Assembly (NCBI GenBank): GCA_951812745.1
Contig: OX638327.1
Span: forward strand, 1,725,914 to 1,789,913
Length of the DNA stretch: 64,000 bases
Reading direction: 5' to 3'
Source of the DNA: an uncultured Nitrospirales bacterium
GTDB taxonomy: Bacteria; Nitrospirota; Nitrospiria; Nitrospirales; UBA8639
Below, piece after piece: positions 1 through 10,347 of the stretch. Each line of letters begins with the position of its first letter. Positions within the stretch are counted from its first letter, which is position 1. A program made the translations under genes and the position numbers. The notes beneath the pieces were generated by a model that made no database searches, had not been told where the DNA came from, and saw only the letters and a program-made list of their open reading frames with translations.

Positions 1-520
1 TTCGCTCACGTCCCCTGGCAAACGGGATCAGACAAAAGGAACACATGAAATTGCAGCCGTCCTGAATTTTCAAATTGGCTCGCGTCGTTGCGTATTCCCC
101 CACCCCATCCTGAACAAAATCTTCCCGGCTCATCGATCCCGAATGCCTGACGAAGGTCAATGAGCGTTTTTGAACGTGCGACATCTCTTCCAAGTAGTCC
201 GGCAGCAACATTTTGTATTGGTTGCCCAACACGAGATCCACCCCCGGCAGGTGCTGCAAGGTGTTGAGCCCGGTTTGCGCATAGCATCCCGTCACCGCGA
301 CGAACGCCTGCGGAGAGTGGCGCAACGTCCGGCGAATGACCCTCCGGCAATCGGCCTCGGCGTTCTCCGTCACGCTGCACGTATTCAGGACGAGCAGATC
401 GGTCGGCTCTCCATAGGCCACCTTTTGGTAACCCATTCTCGTGAACCGGTCGGTCAGGACAGCGGTCTCCGATTGATTGAGACGACATCCGGCCGTGTAA
501 AATGCGACTTTTTTCTTCAT
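1..520 (-). CDS. mtaB: MtaB, tRNA methylthiotransferase (N-terminal part)
   Basis: The gene starts at an ATG (positions 520-518) and runs off the left edge, giving the first 173 residues. Conserved cysteines of the UPF0004 domain are at C12 (GCRLNQSE), C48 (NTCSVTE) and C79 (TGCYAQ). The radical SAM motif CNFMCSFC follows at residues 156-163 and ligates the second 4Fe-4S cluster. This layout, with GCRLNQ near the N-terminus, is that of MtaB, which converts t6A37 to ms2t6A37 in ANN-decoding tRNAs; MiaB is the nearest alternative. The family is normally about 430 residues, so some 60% lies outside the window. It reads divergently from the genes to the right. Confidence 0.93.
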   Translation of the reverse strand, partial: MKKKVAFYTAGCRLNQSETAVLTDRFTRMGYQKVAYGEPTDLLVLNTCSVTENAEADCRRVIRRTLRHSPQAFVAVTGCYAQTGLNTLQHLPGVDLVLGNQYKMLLPDYLEEMSHVQKRSLTFVRHSGSMSREDFVQDGVGEYATTRANLKIQDGCNFMCSFCLIPFARGRER

Positions 521-1244
521 GAGTCCAGGGTCCCGTGCAAGGAGGCCCATTATAGAGAACCCGCCCTCAGACCCACAACCGCCGACTGTTTCTGCGCCGA
601 TACCCCGTGACGTAGAGGGTCCCTTCTGTCATTGGTATGAAAATAGCCATCTGGTTCCCCTCCTTTGTTGTACTGTCCCGTGTGATTGCCTAGACTCGTC
701 TGCTATTATGCGCGGCATCGAGTATGTGCAACATAGGAGGCCAGGGGGGTTCAGTAGGGGCGGACCTGCGTGTCCGCCCTCCCTTCTTGTGGGCAGATCC
801 TCATTCTGTCAACGCCTGTCCTGAGCCTGTCGAAGGAAATGACTGAACATTTACAATTTCCCGACCCCCGATTAAAAACGTCGCGGGCAGGCTATTTTTA
901 ATCGGGAATCCAGGGTTCTGTCTCCGCGTGTCTTTACGAATAGAGGGGCAAAAGAGAAAAACATGGATCCCCGCTAAAAACCGCGAGGATGACAGGAAAG
1001 GAGACTGCGGGCCGCCCCCGAGCACGGACATGCCTCATGGCGCCGTCCTCTGTGCTATCTCCATCACGATGCAAGCCCTCAGCGGTTGACACCAAGGGCG
1101 GCGTGTGCGCTAATAACCCCGCAAGAAAAGCCTGGTCCGCAAGTGTAACCATCCCCAACCACGGCCACTTCGCCAAACCTGCGCCGGTGGATTATGGCTG
1201 GCACAAGCTCTAGCGCGGCGGGACTATGATAAGAAGGTGAGCCC
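521..1244. repeat. Gene-free stretch with two dispersed repeats
   Basis: I see no convincing gene here. Positions 815-836 carry the CCTGAGCCTGTCGAAGG repeat found elsewhere in the window. Positions 867-906 form a perfect 12-bp stem (CCCGATTAAAAA and TTTTTAATCGGG) followed by the ATCCAG-type tail of another dispersed family. A second, weaker copy of that family follows near 964-1000. Confidence 0.6.
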
Positions 1245-1472
1245 ATAAATTGGCGAGACCACATTACCATTGATCCTGAAATCTGCCATGGAAGGGCCTG
1301 CATCACCGGCACCCGAGTCCTGGTGACGACGGTCCTCGACAATTTAGCGGCCGGTCTGAAGTCGGAGGAAATCATGAGAAGCTACCCGTCGATCACCCGA
1401 GAGTCTATCCAGGCGGCGGTATACTATGCCGCGGAGTTGGCAAGCGAACGGGTAGTTTCACTGTCAGAGTAG
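1245..1472 (+). CDS. DUF433 family antitoxin, apparent ATA start
   Basis: The frame reads INWRDHITIDPEICHGRACITGTRV and ends LASERVVSLSE, a textbook DUF433 domain of about 75 residues (winged-helix-like, VapB-type antitoxin). The only in-frame codon at the expected position is ATA (1245), six bases after a good ribosome-binding site (AAGGTGAG, 1234-1241); TAA at 1230 closes the frame upstream. It lies 9 bases ahead of a DUF5615 toxin gene, the usual partner. Either AUA is used as a rare start, or an ancestral ATG has mutated and expression is reduced. The family call is firm; whether it is expressed is open. Confidence 0.8.
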   Translation: MNWRDHITIDPEICHGRACITGTRVLVTTVLDNLAAGLKSEEIMRSYPSITRESIQAAVYYAAELASERVVSLSE

Positions 1473-1481
1473 GACATTCCG

Positions 1482-1835
1482 TTGCGATTCAAGCTGGACG
1501 AGAACCTGCCGGTCGAACTGGCAGATTTGTTCCGCAAGGCCGGCCATGACGCAGTGACGGTTCTCGACCAAGGACTCGGCGGAGCGAGAGATCCCGATCT
1601 CGCATCAGCCTGCGTCCGCGAGGGCCGAGTCATCGTCACGTTCGACACGGACTTTTCAGACATCAGGACGTACCCACCCGGTGCGTATTCCGGGCTTGTC
1701 GTATTTCGACTCAATAGCCAAGCGCGTGATCACGTTTTGGGAATCGGAACGCGGTTTCTCCGGGCGCTGCCCGGTGCCGGACTCGACGGTCAACCATGGA
1801 TCGTAGAAGAGTCGCGCATTCGAGTGCGTGAGTGA
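1482..1835 (+). CDS. DUF5615 PIN-like toxin
   Basis: The protein is 117 residues. It begins MRFKLDENLP, the hallmark of DUF5615, a PIN-fold relative (Mut7-C-like) of toxin nucleases. Acidic residues expected at the metal site are D6 and E7, and the FDTDFSD segment near residue 57. It starts 9 bases after the DUF433 gene. These pairs form toxin-antitoxin modules in which the PIN-like protein is thought to cut RNA. No frame damage is visible. Confidence 0.87.
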   Translation: MRFKLDENLPVELADLFRKAGHDAVTVLDQGLGGARDPDLASACVREGRVIVTFDTDFSDIRTYPPGAYSGLVVFRLNSQARDHVLGIGTRFLRALPGAGLDGQPWIVEESRIRVRE

Positions 1836-2002
1836 GAGAAAGCGCACCAGCGAAGCGGCATTCGAGACCGTCATCAAAACGCATCTCCTGGCTAAGCGTC
1901 AATCACAAAAACAAATTGCCGAGGGGAACAGTTAGGAGTACAATGGACAGAAGAGGTCGCGCGAGCGGCTGCTCGACCTCTCTTCTTGATGGAAGGTGCC
2001 GT

Positions 2003-2413
2003 ATGCCCCACCCTTTTTCGATTGCACCGATCTTTCTCTTATTGCTGCTTGCTGTGTTCCTGCCCGGCTTGAGCGGAGCGCAGCCCAACCTGCCCGTCGA
2101 GCCGGACGAAGAAACCCGACTGGAGGAAATTTATGACCATGAGACGAGCATGGTCATGTTTTTGTATTCACTGAAAGGGACGGAAGAAGTCGATTACGTG
2201 GTCGGGAGAAAAGTGTGGGAGCACCAGAGAAGCGTATACGGGAATCCCGTGTACTATCTTGAGCCCTATCCGTTGTTTTACTGGTGGAACCATAAGATGT
2301 GGAATGATCCCGAACAGGATGGAGTCAATGGCAACGAACTCGTCTATAAAGAAGACGTTGATTTCGACGCGACCCGCTATAAACCCTGCCTGTTCAACGG
2401 GCAACGCTGCTGA
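2003..2413 (+). CDS. Small secreted protein of unknown function
   Basis: Start ATG 2003 is chosen because GGAAGG lies just upstream (1991-1996) and the frame then opens with a signal peptide (MPHPFSIAPIFLLLLLAVFL, cleavage near LSGAQP). The 136-residue product is acidic and rich in Tyr and Trp in its second half (YYLEPYPLFYWWNHKMWND) and ends CLFNGQRC. I recognise no family. Periplasmic or extracellular location is inferred from the signal peptide. The next gene, a potassium channel, begins 89 bases later on the same strand; a link is not established. Confidence 0.65.
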   Translation: MPHPFSIAPIFLLLLLAVFLPGLSGAQPNLPVEPDEETRLEEIYDHETSMVMFLYSLKGTEEVDYVVGRKVWEHQRSVYGNPVYYLEPYPLFYWWNHKMWNDPEQDGVNGNELVYKEDVDFDATRYKPCLFNGQRC

Positions 2414-2502
2414 ACGATTCCGTCCTCCGCATGGCCTTCAGGGGATGGCGGCACTCTCCCGGATGCGAATAGACACCCTCAGAATCACGCGATGCCGGCA
2501 CC

Positions 2503-3897
2503 ATGCCAGCGCTTGAACGATCCCCCACGGCACCATCCTCCCTTCGCAGCCGACTCATGGCCATTCGATTGTTACCCGGTCAGGTCGTGGCGTTAGCCGC
2601 CGCGACCCTGATTTTCATCGGCACGGCCCTCCTCATGCTCCCGTTTGCCACCCCGGAAGGCGTGGCATTGCGGTTCATCGACGCCTTGTTTACCGCGACC
2701 TCGGCCGTATGCGTAACCGGGCTGATCGTGATGGATACCCCTCATGAATTCACCACCTTCGGGCAAATCATCATTTTGCTGCTTATTCAAATCGGCGGAC
2801 TGGGCTATGCCTTGCTGGCGACGATCATCCTCCTGGCCTTGGGGCATCGCATCGGGTTACGCGACCGGATGATGCTGGCCGAAACGTTGAGCACGTTTGA
2901 TATGGCCGGATCGATCCGCTACGTCAAAATCGTGGCCATTGCCACCGTGGCCTTGGAAGGAATGGGGGTTCTTTTTCTCGCCTTACGTTTTTCGCGGGAC
3001 ACGTCGTGGGGGGAAGCCCTCTACTCCGGACTCTTCCATTCCATCTCCGCCTTTAACAACGCAGGATTCGCCCTGTTCTCCGACAGCCTGATTTCCTATC
3101 GAACGGACCTGTCCATCAATCTGATCGTGACGATCCTGGTCATTCTGGGAAGTATCGGATTTCTCGTCTTTCAAGACGGATGGGACAATCTCAAGGGCCA
3201 CCGCTTCCGGCTTCAGACGCATACGAAACTCGTGATCGTGGTCACCCTGATCATTCTCGCGTCAGGCACCTTGGGTATCACGATTCTCGAATGGAACAAT
3301 CCGCAAACGTTTCAACCCATGAGCATCGGAGAACGACTGGCTACGGCGCATTTCCACACGATGTCCCGTACCGCGGGCTTTACGACCATTGATATCAGTG
3401 CGATGAATGACGCCACCCTCTATTTTCTGCTGCTCCTCATGACCATCGGCGGTTCACCCGGCAGTATGTCGGGAGGCATCAAGACGACGACCTTCGCCAT
3501 CATATGGCTGACGATCTGGGCGGTGCTTCGCCGCCGGCACGACGTGGAAGTCTTTCACAGGAGAATACCACGAGAACTGGTGGTCCGGGCGTTTTGTCTT
3601 GCGATCCTGGCATTCACGGCCATCACCCTGTTCACCCTGGCCCTGGCCTTTACGGAAGAACGCCCGTTTTTGAGCATCATGTTCGAAGTCACGTCGGCTA
3701 TGGGAATCGTCGGCATGTCCCTCGGAGACGGGGACGGGCGAAGCTTTTCCGCCCTGTTCACCGACTTCGGCAAGCTGGTGATCATCGCGTCGATGCTGAT
3801 CGGCCGTTTCGGGCCGCTCCTCATCGGCCTGTTTGCCGTTCACACCACGACCACGCCCCGGTATCGCTTTCCGGAGTCCCGGGTCATGATCGGATAA
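2503..3897 (+). CDS. KtrB/TrkH-type potassium channel subunit
   Basis: The 464-residue membrane protein has the four pore-loop repeats of the Trk/Ktr/HKT superfamily: SAVCVTGL (around residue 65), SAFNNAGFAL (around 185), SRTAGFTTID (around 290) and SAMGIVGMSLG (around 395), each with the filter glycine. The length and short N-terminus fit KtrB rather than TrkH. It moves K+ across the inner membrane, normally gated by a KtrA/TrkA RCK subunit. No such gene is adjacent, so its partner must be elsewhere. ATG 2503 leaves a 16-residue polar leader before the first helix. Confidence 0.9.
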   Translation: MPALERSPTAPSSLRSRLMAIRLLPGQVVALAAATLIFIGTALLMLPFATPEGVALRFIDALFTATSAVCVTGLIVMDTPHEFTTFGQIIILLLIQIGGLGYALLATIILLALGHRIGLRDRMMLAETLSTFDMAGSIRYVKIVAIATVALEGMGVLFLALRFSRDTSWGEALYSGLFHSISAFNNAGFALFSDSLISYRTDLSINLIVTILVILGSIGFLVFQDGWDNLKGHRFRLQTHTKLVIVVTLIILASGTLGITILEWNNPQTFQPMSIGERLATAHFHTMSRTAGFTTIDISAMNDATLYFLLLLMTIGGSPGSMSGGIKTTTFAIIWLTIWAVLRRRHDVEVFHRRIPRELVVRAFCLAILAFTAITLFTLALAFTEERPFLSIMFEVTSAMGIVGMSLGDGDGRSFSALFTDFGKLVIIASMLIGRFGPLLIGLFAVHTTTTPRYRFPESRVMIG

Positions 3898-3909
3898 GAG
3901 AGCCCCCCG

Positions 3910-4200
3910 TCACTGCAGGCGTCGCTGAAGCAGCAGAACAAACGCCATCAGGGTGGGCAGCGGAGCCACCAGAAGGGGGAGCAACCAGACCCACGCGTTT
4001 TTCCCGCGGACGCGCGCCTGGTCATACATCCAGACAAAGACCCACACCACCAGCAGGAAATAGTTGATCCCCAACCAGTGCGTGGCGCGCGTGGTGAGTT
4101 CACTGGTACTCCCACCCGTGGCGGTACTCCAGAAGATCATTTGCAAGGCACCGAACGTCACCAATAGGGCGATGACAATCCGTTTACTCCATACGTACAT
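3910..4200 (-). CDS. Small membrane protein, three predicted helices
   Basis: A 96-residue protein convergent with the potassium channel gene. Hydrophobic segments lie at about residues 8-27, 42-60 and 70-92, ending LLQRRLQ. A good ribosome-binding site (GGAGG on the minus strand, near 4210) precedes ATG 4200. I do not recognise the family. Strong codon regularity and the ribosome-binding site support a real gene. Confidence 0.6.
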   Translation of the reverse strand: MYVWSKRIVIALLVTFGALQMIFWSTATGGSTSELTTRATHWLGINYFLLVVWVFVWMYDQARVRGKNAWVWLLPLLVAPLPTLMAFVLLLQRRLQ

Positions 4201-4510
4201 GATTCATGCCTCCTTTTGTGAGAGAGATCATGTTTCGAATGTGCTGGTGGGTCGAAGCCGCTCCCCTTTGGGGGAACCCACAGAATAGTACGGATGCCGG
4301 CAAAAATCGAGATTCAACCGCAACAGGACCACACATTTTCCCCTTGTTCCACCTCTGGCGGCCTGGAATTCGCCACAACCCTGTTGATGAGTGAAAGGAC
4401 TCTTTTCCATCCTATGGATAACATAAGAATTTCCGTTATAAAACTTTGAATTACAAGCGTTTTGTTTGCTCACAGGCTATCAACTTCATCCCCAGTCATT
4501 TAGTCAAAAA
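4201..4510. other. Intergenic region before the nrdJ promoter
   Basis: No gene is supported. The sequence becomes AT-rich from about 4400 onward, in contrast to its surroundings, and leads into the NrdR-box promoter region. Confidence 0.5.
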
Positions 4511-4526
4511 ACACAATATTTAGTAT
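4511..4526 (+). promoter_or_regulatory. NrdR box 1 upstream of nrdJ
   Basis: ACACAATATTTAGTAT matches 14 of 16 positions of the NrdR consensus acaCwAtATaTwGtgt. It sits directly upstream of, and overlaps by one base, a TTGACA -35 element (4526-4531). Confidence 0.8.
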
Positions 4527-4554
4527 TGACAATTCCTTTTCGACTCTATAGATT
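4526..4554 (+). promoter_or_regulatory. Sigma-70 type promoter of nrdJ
   Basis: A perfect TTGACA (4526-4531) is followed after 17 bases by TAGATT (4549-4554); TATAGA at 4547 with a 15-base spacer is the alternative. The -10 lies inside NrdR box 2, so repressor binding would block polymerase. The 5' leader to the GTG start is about 285 nt. Confidence 0.6.
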
Positions 4555-4558
4555 GTGT
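4543..4558 (+). promoter_or_regulatory. NrdR box 2 upstream of nrdJ
   Basis: ACTCTATAGATTGTGT also matches 14 of 16 consensus positions. Its start is 32 bp from the start of box 1, three helical turns, which is the spacing at which NrdR binds paired boxes cooperatively. It overlaps the -10 element. Confidence 0.8.
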
Positions 4559-4848
4559 CACCTCAAGAAGCACTCTCTAGAGTTATAATCCTTAGGTTTT
4601 CCTCTCTAGTGCAGAAATGGATCAGTCACGTATCAGATTGCGCCATAACCCACTGATCGTGCACGCAAGTCGCCTGAGGCACATCCGGCGTTCAGGAAGT
4701 TCCGGCGTCATCCTCGCCCAAGGCCATGAGGCAGCCAAGGAAATCGACCTCCAAAGACAGGGACGAGTAAAGGGGCATTGCCCGGTCCCAGGAACCACAT
4801 GAACTCGGCCTCCTGACCTGCTACCGGTCTGGCCTTGGGAGAATTGTT

Positions 4849-7800
4849 GTGAAAATCGAACGCCGTTTTACCCGAGCCGAAGCATCGCCCTACGAAGGCA
4901 TTCCTTTTTCCACCCGGTCTTCGGAAATCAGGAATCCGGACGGCTCCGTGGTGTTCCGACTCGATGACATTCAAGTCCCCGATCAATGGTCCCAACTGGC
5001 CGTGGACATTCTGGCGCAAAAATACTTCCGGAAAGCCGGAGTGCCGCAATCCGGCACCGATGGGGAACCCGTCAAGGATGAGCAAGGCCACCCGGTTACG
5101 GGTGGCGAACGTGATGCCCGGCAGGTGTTTCATCGCCTGGCAGGTTGCTGGACGCAGTGGGGCGAGACCCATGGGTATTTCGATACGGACCAGGATGCCC
5201 GGGCCTTTTATGCCGAATTGTGTTTCATGCTGGCCAAACAAATGGCCGCCCCCAATTCACCGCAGTGGTTCAACACGGGCCTGCACTATGCGTATGACAT
5301 CAGTGGCCCCTCTCAAGGGCATTATTTCGTCGATCCCCATACCCAAGAGCTGAACCTGTCCGGGAACGCCTACGAACGCCCCCAAGTTCACGCCTGTTTC
5401 ATCCAATCCGTCAATGACGATCTCGTCAACGATGGAGGGATTATGGACTTGTGGGTCCGGGAAGCCCGACTATTCAAATACGGGTCCGGCACCGGGACCA
5501 ATTTTTCCAGGCTTCGAGGAGAAAACGAGCCCTTGTCGGGTGGAGGAAAATCTTCCGGGCTGATGTCCTTCCTCAGGATCGGAGACCGTGCGGCGGGTGC
5601 GATCAAATCGGGCGGGACCACCCGACGGGCCGCCAAAATGGTGTGTCTGGATTTGGACCATCCCGACATCGAAGAGTTCATCGACTGGAAAGTCATCGAG
5701 GAACAAAAGGTGGCCGCCATGGTGACCGGATCCAGGCTATGCGCCGGTCAGTTGAACGCCGTCCTGAAAGCCTGTCGTCAAAAAGACACCGAAGGTCTTG
5801 ATACAGTCGAACTCGACCCCGAACGAAACCGTCCTCTGAAGGACGCCATCCGTTCGGCTCGTCAAGCAGGCGTGCCCGAAGCCTATATCCAACGGATTTT
5901 TGCCTATGCCCAGGAAGGCTATACCCATTTCGTGTTTCATGAATACGACACGAACTGGGACAGCAAAGCCTATCAAACGGTATCCGGACAAAACTCCAAT
6001 AACAGCATTCGGGTACCCAACGGTTTTTTCCAGGCGTTACGGGAAAACGGCGAATGGCACCTCACCCGTCGGACGGACGGAGCCGTGGCCAAGACACTCA
6101 AGGCCAAGGATCTGTGGGATCGCATCTGTTGGGCGGCCTGGATGTGTGCCGACCCGGGCATGCAATACGATACCACGATCAATGAATGGCATACGTGCCC
6201 GGACGACGGGCGCATCAACGCCTCCAATCCATGCAGCGAATACATGTTCCTGGATGATACCGCGTGTAACCTGGCGTCTCTGAATCTGGGCGCTTTCCTC
6301 ACCCCGGAAGGTGAATTCGACGTTCCGGCGTATCGACACGCCATCCGACTCTGGACCATCGTCCTGGAAATCAGCGTACTGATGGCCGGGTTCCCGAGCA
6401 AGCCCATTGCCGAGAAAAGTTTCCGCTTTCGAACGTTGGGGCTGGGGTATGCCAACCTCGGATCCCTGCTCATGCGCATGGGCATTGCCTACGATTCTCC
6501 GAAGGCACTGACGATCTGCGGGGCCCTGACCGCCATTCTGACCGGCGAAGCCTATGTCGCCTCCGCGGAAATGGCGTCGGAACTCGGTCCGTTCCCCGGG
6601 TTTGCAAAAAACCGGGATCACATGCTGCGGGTCATGCGAAACCATCGAAGGGCCGCGTATCAGGCCGAGCCGGACGAGTATGAAGGCCTGACGATGACGC
6701 CGAAGGGCATCGACCCGACATCCGCCCCCGCCGCACTCCTGCGTGCCGCGCAAGAGACCTGGGACCGCGCCATCGAATTGGGAGAAGCCCACGGATTCAG
6801 GAACGCCCAGGCCACGGTGATTGCCCCCACGGGCACCATCGGGTTGGTCATGGACTGTGATACCACGGGGATCGAGCCCGACTTCGCGCTCGTCAAATTC
6901 AAGAAACTGGCCGGAGGCGGGTACTTCAAGATCATCAATCAGAGCCTCCCCCCAGCGTTAAAGAAATTGGGGTATTCCCATGAACAGATCCACGACATCA
7001 TCACCTATGCCACGGGCACCCGAACCCTGAAACAGGCCCCGTTCCTGAATCACGAATCCCTCCGCGCCAAGGGGTTTACGCCGGAAGTGCTCGATCGTCT
7101 GGAATCGACGTTGGACGAGGTCTTTGAAATTCAATTCGCCTTCAATAAATGGACGTTGGGCGAGGAGTTCTGCCGGGACGTCCTGGGCTTCTCCGACGCC
7201 CAACTCAACGATCCCCAGTTCAACGTTCTCAACGCGTTGGGCTTTACCCAGGAAGAAATTCTCGCGGCCAATGATTTTTGTTGCGGGACCATGACCGTGG
7301 AAAAGGCGCCGCATCTCAAAGACGAGCACCTTCCGATTTTCGACTGTGCCAACCGGTGCGGCCGCACCGGGAAACGATACATTTCGACGCAGGCGCACAT
7401 CCGAATGATGGCCGCGGCACAGCCGTTTATCAGTGGGGCCATCAGCAAGACCATCAACATGCCTTCGGATTCCAGGGTCGGTGACGCGGAAGACGCGTAC
7501 CTGATGGGGTGGCAGCATATGCTCAAGGCCGTGGCCTTGTATCGGGACGGGTCTAAACTGAGCCAGCCCCTGAACGCCTCGATCGACTCGAAATCCGAAC
7601 GGCATGACGACGTCATGAAGGCGGCCCAGCAGGTAACGGAACGGGTGATGGTCCGGTATCTCGCCAAACGTCGCCCGCTTCCCTCACGACGCGGGGGGTA
7701 TACGCAAAAGGCCATGATCGGCGGGCACAAGATTTATCTCCGCACCGGTGAATACGAGGATGGGACGCTCGGAGAAATCTTTCTGGACATGCACAAGGAA

Positions 7801-8379
7801 GGGGCCGCGTTTCGCAGCCTTATGAACTGTTTCGCCATTGCCATTTCTTTGGGCCTCCAACACGGCGTCCCGCTCGAAGAATTCGTCGAGGCCTTCCTCT
7901 TCACCCGCTTCGAGCCCAACGGCCCGGTCAACCTCAATGACCATATTAAAATGTCGACGTCGATCATCGACTACATCTTCCGTGAATTGGCCATAACCTA
8001 TCTCGACAAGAAAGAACTCGCACAGGTGAACCAGGACGACCTGCGCGGGGATTCCGTCAAACAGGATCCCGAATGCACGGACGATGAACCGGCCGATCCC
8101 AGAACTATCACGACGACCACCATCAGCCCGGAACTGTTTCCCGCTCGACAGCGAATTCAAAGCGATACCGCGACCGGAAACGGCCAAGGAAGCGGCCAGG
8201 GAAACGGCCAGATCGCACACAAACTCGAGCTAAAGCGGGAAATCCTCACCTATGCCTCTGAAACCTATCGAAAAGGGTTTGAAGGCGACCCCTGTCCCAA
8301 TTGCAAACAGTTCAAATTAGTCCGCAACGGGATGTGCCTGGTCTGCCGAAACTGCGGTGAAACCACGGGGTGTTCGTAA
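4849..8379 (+). CDS. nrdJ: Class II (B12-dependent) ribonucleotide reductase
   Basis: The 1176-residue protein reduces ribonucleotides to deoxyribonucleotides with adenosylcobalamin. Family marks are [20 protein letters not shown], the NPCSEYMF segment carrying an active-site cysteine, and a C-terminal zinc-ribbon-like tail CPNC...CLVCRNC that resupplies reducing equivalents. Start is GTG 4849 with GGGAG upstream; the frame then gives the usual MKIERRFT opening. Two NrdR boxes over the promoter show dNTP-responsive repression. A single-subunit class II enzyme needs no oxygen. The leader between promoter and start contains no recognisable cobalamin riboswitch. Confidence 0.96.
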   Translation: MKIERRFTRAEASPYEGIPFSTRSSEIRNPDGSVVFRLDDIQVPDQWSQLAVDILAQKYFRKAGVPQSGTDGEPVKDEQGHPVTGGERDARQVFHRLAGCWTQWGETHGYFDTDQDARAFYAELCFMLAKQMAAPNSPQWFNTGLHYAYDISGPSQGHYFVDPHTQELNLSGNAYERPQVHACFIQSVNDDLVNDGGIMDLWVREARLFKYGSGTGTNFSRLRGENEPLSGGGKSSGLMSFLRIGDRAAGAIKSGGTTRRAAKMVCLDLDHPDIEEFIDWKVIEEQKVAAMVTGSRLCAGQLNAVLKACRQKDTEGLDTVELDPERNRPLKDAIRSARQAGVPEAYIQRIFAYAQEGYTHFVFHEYDTNWDSKAYQTVSGQNSNNSIRVPNGFFQALRENGEWHLTRRTDGAVAKTLKAKDLWDRICWAAWMCADPGMQYDTTINEWHTCPDDGRINASNPCSEYMFLDDTACNLASLNLGAFLTPEGEFDVPAYRHAIRLWTIVLEISVLMAGFPSKPIAEKSFRFRTLGLGYANLGSLLMRMGIAYDSPKALTICGALTAILTGEAYVASAEMASELGPFPGFAKNRDHMLRVMRNHRRAAYQAEPDEYEGLTMTPKGIDPTSAPAALLRAAQETWDRAIELGEAHGFRNAQATVIAPTGTIGLVMDCDTTGIEPDFALVKFKKLAGGGYFKIINQSLPPALKKLGYSHEQIHDIITYATGTRTLKQAPFLNHESLRAKGFTPEVLDRLESTLDEVFEIQFAFNKWTLGEEFCRDVLGFSDAQLNDPQFNVLNALGFTQEEILAANDFCCGTMTVEKAPHLKDEHLPIFDCANRCGRTGKRYISTQAHIRMMAAAQPFISGAISKTINMPSDSRVGDAEDAYLMGWQHMLKAVALYRDGSKLSQPLNASIDSKSERHDDVMKAAQQVTERVMVRYLAKRRPLPSRRGGYTQKAMIGGHKIYLRTGEYEDGTLGEIFLDMHKEGAAFRSLMNCFAIAISLGLQHGVPLEEFVEAFLFTRFEPNGPVNLNDHIKMSTSIIDYIFRELAITYLDKKELAQVNQDDLRGDSVKQDPECTDDEPADPRTITTTTISPELFPARQRIQSDTATGNGQGSGQGNGQIAHKLELKREILTYASETYRKGFEGDPCPNCKQFKLVRNGMCLVCRNCGETTGCS

Positions 8380-8617
8380 AACAGAAACCGTCCGGCTCTG
8401 CGCCCTCACACTCAGCAACTGCAGTTCGAGTCCTACCCCGGCCCCTCTCACCTCCCGTTCCGTCAATTGTCTGATGGAACAATTTTTCCGTCTTGCCCTG
8501 ACAGGAAGTGGGGAGCCTTTATTAAATTTCCCACTGCCTTGTTCACCACAAGGCGTGACCACAGATGAGGCCTCCTCATCCCCCGGATAGAAACCCAGCA
8601 GCAAAAACTGCCACGCA

Positions 8618-10174
8618 GTGATTGACGCCATCATTATCATTAGCTATTTCGTCGTCATTCTGTTCATTGGCCTGTGGTCGCGGCGCAGGGCCGGGGACGT
8701 ATCCGTCAAGGAGTATTTTCTCAGCTCGAACAGCCTGCGCTGGCCCAGCATCGCCATGTCCACCATCGGCACGAATATTCACGCCGGTCACTTCCTGGGC
8801 ATGATGGGTTCCGCCTACCTCTACGGCCTCGCCCAGGCCAATTTGGAGATCAATGCAATTTTCGGCATTCTCGTAGCCGCGTTCCTGTTCGTCCCCCTCT
8901 ATCTGAAATACAAGGTCATCACCATTTCCCAGTTTTTTGAACGGACGTTCGGTCCCCGGGTTGCGCTCACCTACTCCCTCCTGAGCATGCTGCTCTTTGC
9001 CACCCTGTACCTGGGGTCCACGCTGTTCTGGGGGGCCTATGCGGTCAATGCCGTGTTTGGGGAGCAGTTACGATTCATCAGCGACAACCCCATGATACGG
9101 GTCGCGGTATTGCTCATCGTGTTAGGCACGTTCTCGGCGACCTACACGCTCTTGGGTGGGCTCACGGCCGTCGTGCGCACGGACGTGTTCCAGTTTATCC
9201 TGTTGCTGCTGGCCGGGGGCATACTTCTTGTGCTCTCGGTGAAGGCCGTGGGAGGCTGGACACAGCTATACGTAAAAGCTCCCCACATGATGCACCTCCA
9301 TCTTTCGGCGGATCATCCCGTCTTGCCGTGGACCGCCATTTTCGGCATGCTGCTGCTCAACCTCAACTACTGGGGCTGCAATCAGGTCATCCTCCAAAGA
9401 GCCCTGGCCGCCAGGGATTTACGGGAAGCCCAGATCGGGCTGTTGGTGGGAGGTGTACTCAAATACGTCATGGCCGCGATCATCATTCTCCCCGGGGTGG
9501 CCCTGGCCGGCATGTTGAGCGACCATCCGCTTCAGGACCCGGACCGGAGTTACATCGTCTTGATCGATACCCTCCTCCCGACAGGTTTGAGGGGCATCAT
9601 TCTGGTGGGGTTGTTTGCCTCGCTTATGAGTTCCGTGGATTCCATGTTCAATTCACTGGCGACCCTGTGGTCCATCGACGTGTACAAACGGCATCTCAAT
9701 CCGGCGGCCAGCGATCAAACGGTCGTGCGAGCCGGCAAGGTGGCCATCGTGGTCTGCCTGATGACCGGCATCCTGTTCGGGTTCCTGCAGGTCTTCGTCA
9801 AGTACCAGGACCCCGGCTTTGCCGTCACTCATTGGTTCAACGACATGTCGTACTACATCAAGAACGGCTTTGTGGTGCTCATCAGTGCCGCGGTGTTTCT
9901 GATCAAGCCGTCGCCCCGGCTCGTGCTGTACGCGCTCTTCTTGAGCATCGCGATTTCACTGGGTCTGCAATGGGCGTTTCCCGGGTTGGCGTACTTCAAC
10001 CGCGCCTTGTCTACGATCCTGCTCACCTTTGCCTTTGTGGCAATTCCCACCGTGGCGAAAAACGGTTGGCGGATCAGCATAAAGGATCTCGTCCAAACCG
10101 CCAGCCCCACAATCGGCTACTGTGCCCTCGCCCTGGGCCTGTCCCTGGTGCTGGTCCACGTGGTTCTCCATTAA
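8618..10174 (+). CDS. Sodium:solute symporter family protein
   Basis: The 518-residue protein has about 13-14 membrane segments and the SSS-family opening IIISYFVVILFIGLWSRRR. It also has the SSNSLRWPSIAMSTIGTNIHAGHFLGMMGSAY segment, in which small polar residues line the sodium site, and the GLFASLMSSVDSMFNSLATLWSIDVYKR segment typical of TM8. It resembles SGLT/inositol-type members more than PutP, but the substrate cannot be named. Start is GTG 8618. It is 238 bases from nrdJ and probably has its own promoter. Confidence 0.87.
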   Translation: MIDAIIIISYFVVILFIGLWSRRRAGDVSVKEYFLSSNSLRWPSIAMSTIGTNIHAGHFLGMMGSAYLYGLAQANLEINAIFGILVAAFLFVPLYLKYKVITISQFFERTFGPRVALTYSLLSMLLFATLYLGSTLFWGAYAVNAVFGEQLRFISDNPMIRVAVLLIVLGTFSATYTLLGGLTAVVRTDVFQFILLLLAGGILLVLSVKAVGGWTQLYVKAPHMMHLHLSADHPVLPWTAIFGMLLLNLNYWGCNQVILQRALAARDLREAQIGLLVGGVLKYVMAAIIILPGVALAGMLSDHPLQDPDRSYIVLIDTLLPTGLRGIILVGLFASLMSSVDSMFNSLATLWSIDVYKRHLNPAASDQTVVRAGKVAIVVCLMTGILFGFLQVFVKYQDPGFAVTHWFNDMSYYIKNGFVVLISAAVFLIKPSPRLVLYALFLSIAISLGLQWAFPGLAYFNRALSTILLTFAFVAIPTVAKNGWRISIKDLVQTASPTIGYCALALGLSLVLVHVVLH

Positions 10175-10347
10175 ACTCTCTCTCTTCCACTGGGAGAGGG
10201 CCGGGATGAGAGGATGACCGCCGTGTCCCGAACGAATCCGTTCATTGTGAGAAAGCCGATTTTTCGGTATAACAACCGGGAGACGGCCCTTGAAGCGTGG
10301 CTTCAGGCTCGTTTGCAAATGCGACTCCCATGGTGAAAGGAACGACG

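Noticed and set aside
4564-4848. Possible cobalamin riboswitch in the nrdJ leader
   Set aside because: A B12 riboswitch would suit a B12-dependent enzyme, but I find no B12-box-like conserved segment. The small frame in the leader (4617-4802) has no ribosome-binding site.
8425-8450. tRNA-like T-arm (GTTCGAGTCC) after nrdJ
   Set aside because: No D-arm, anticodon arm or complementary acceptor strand lies within 80 bases on either side.
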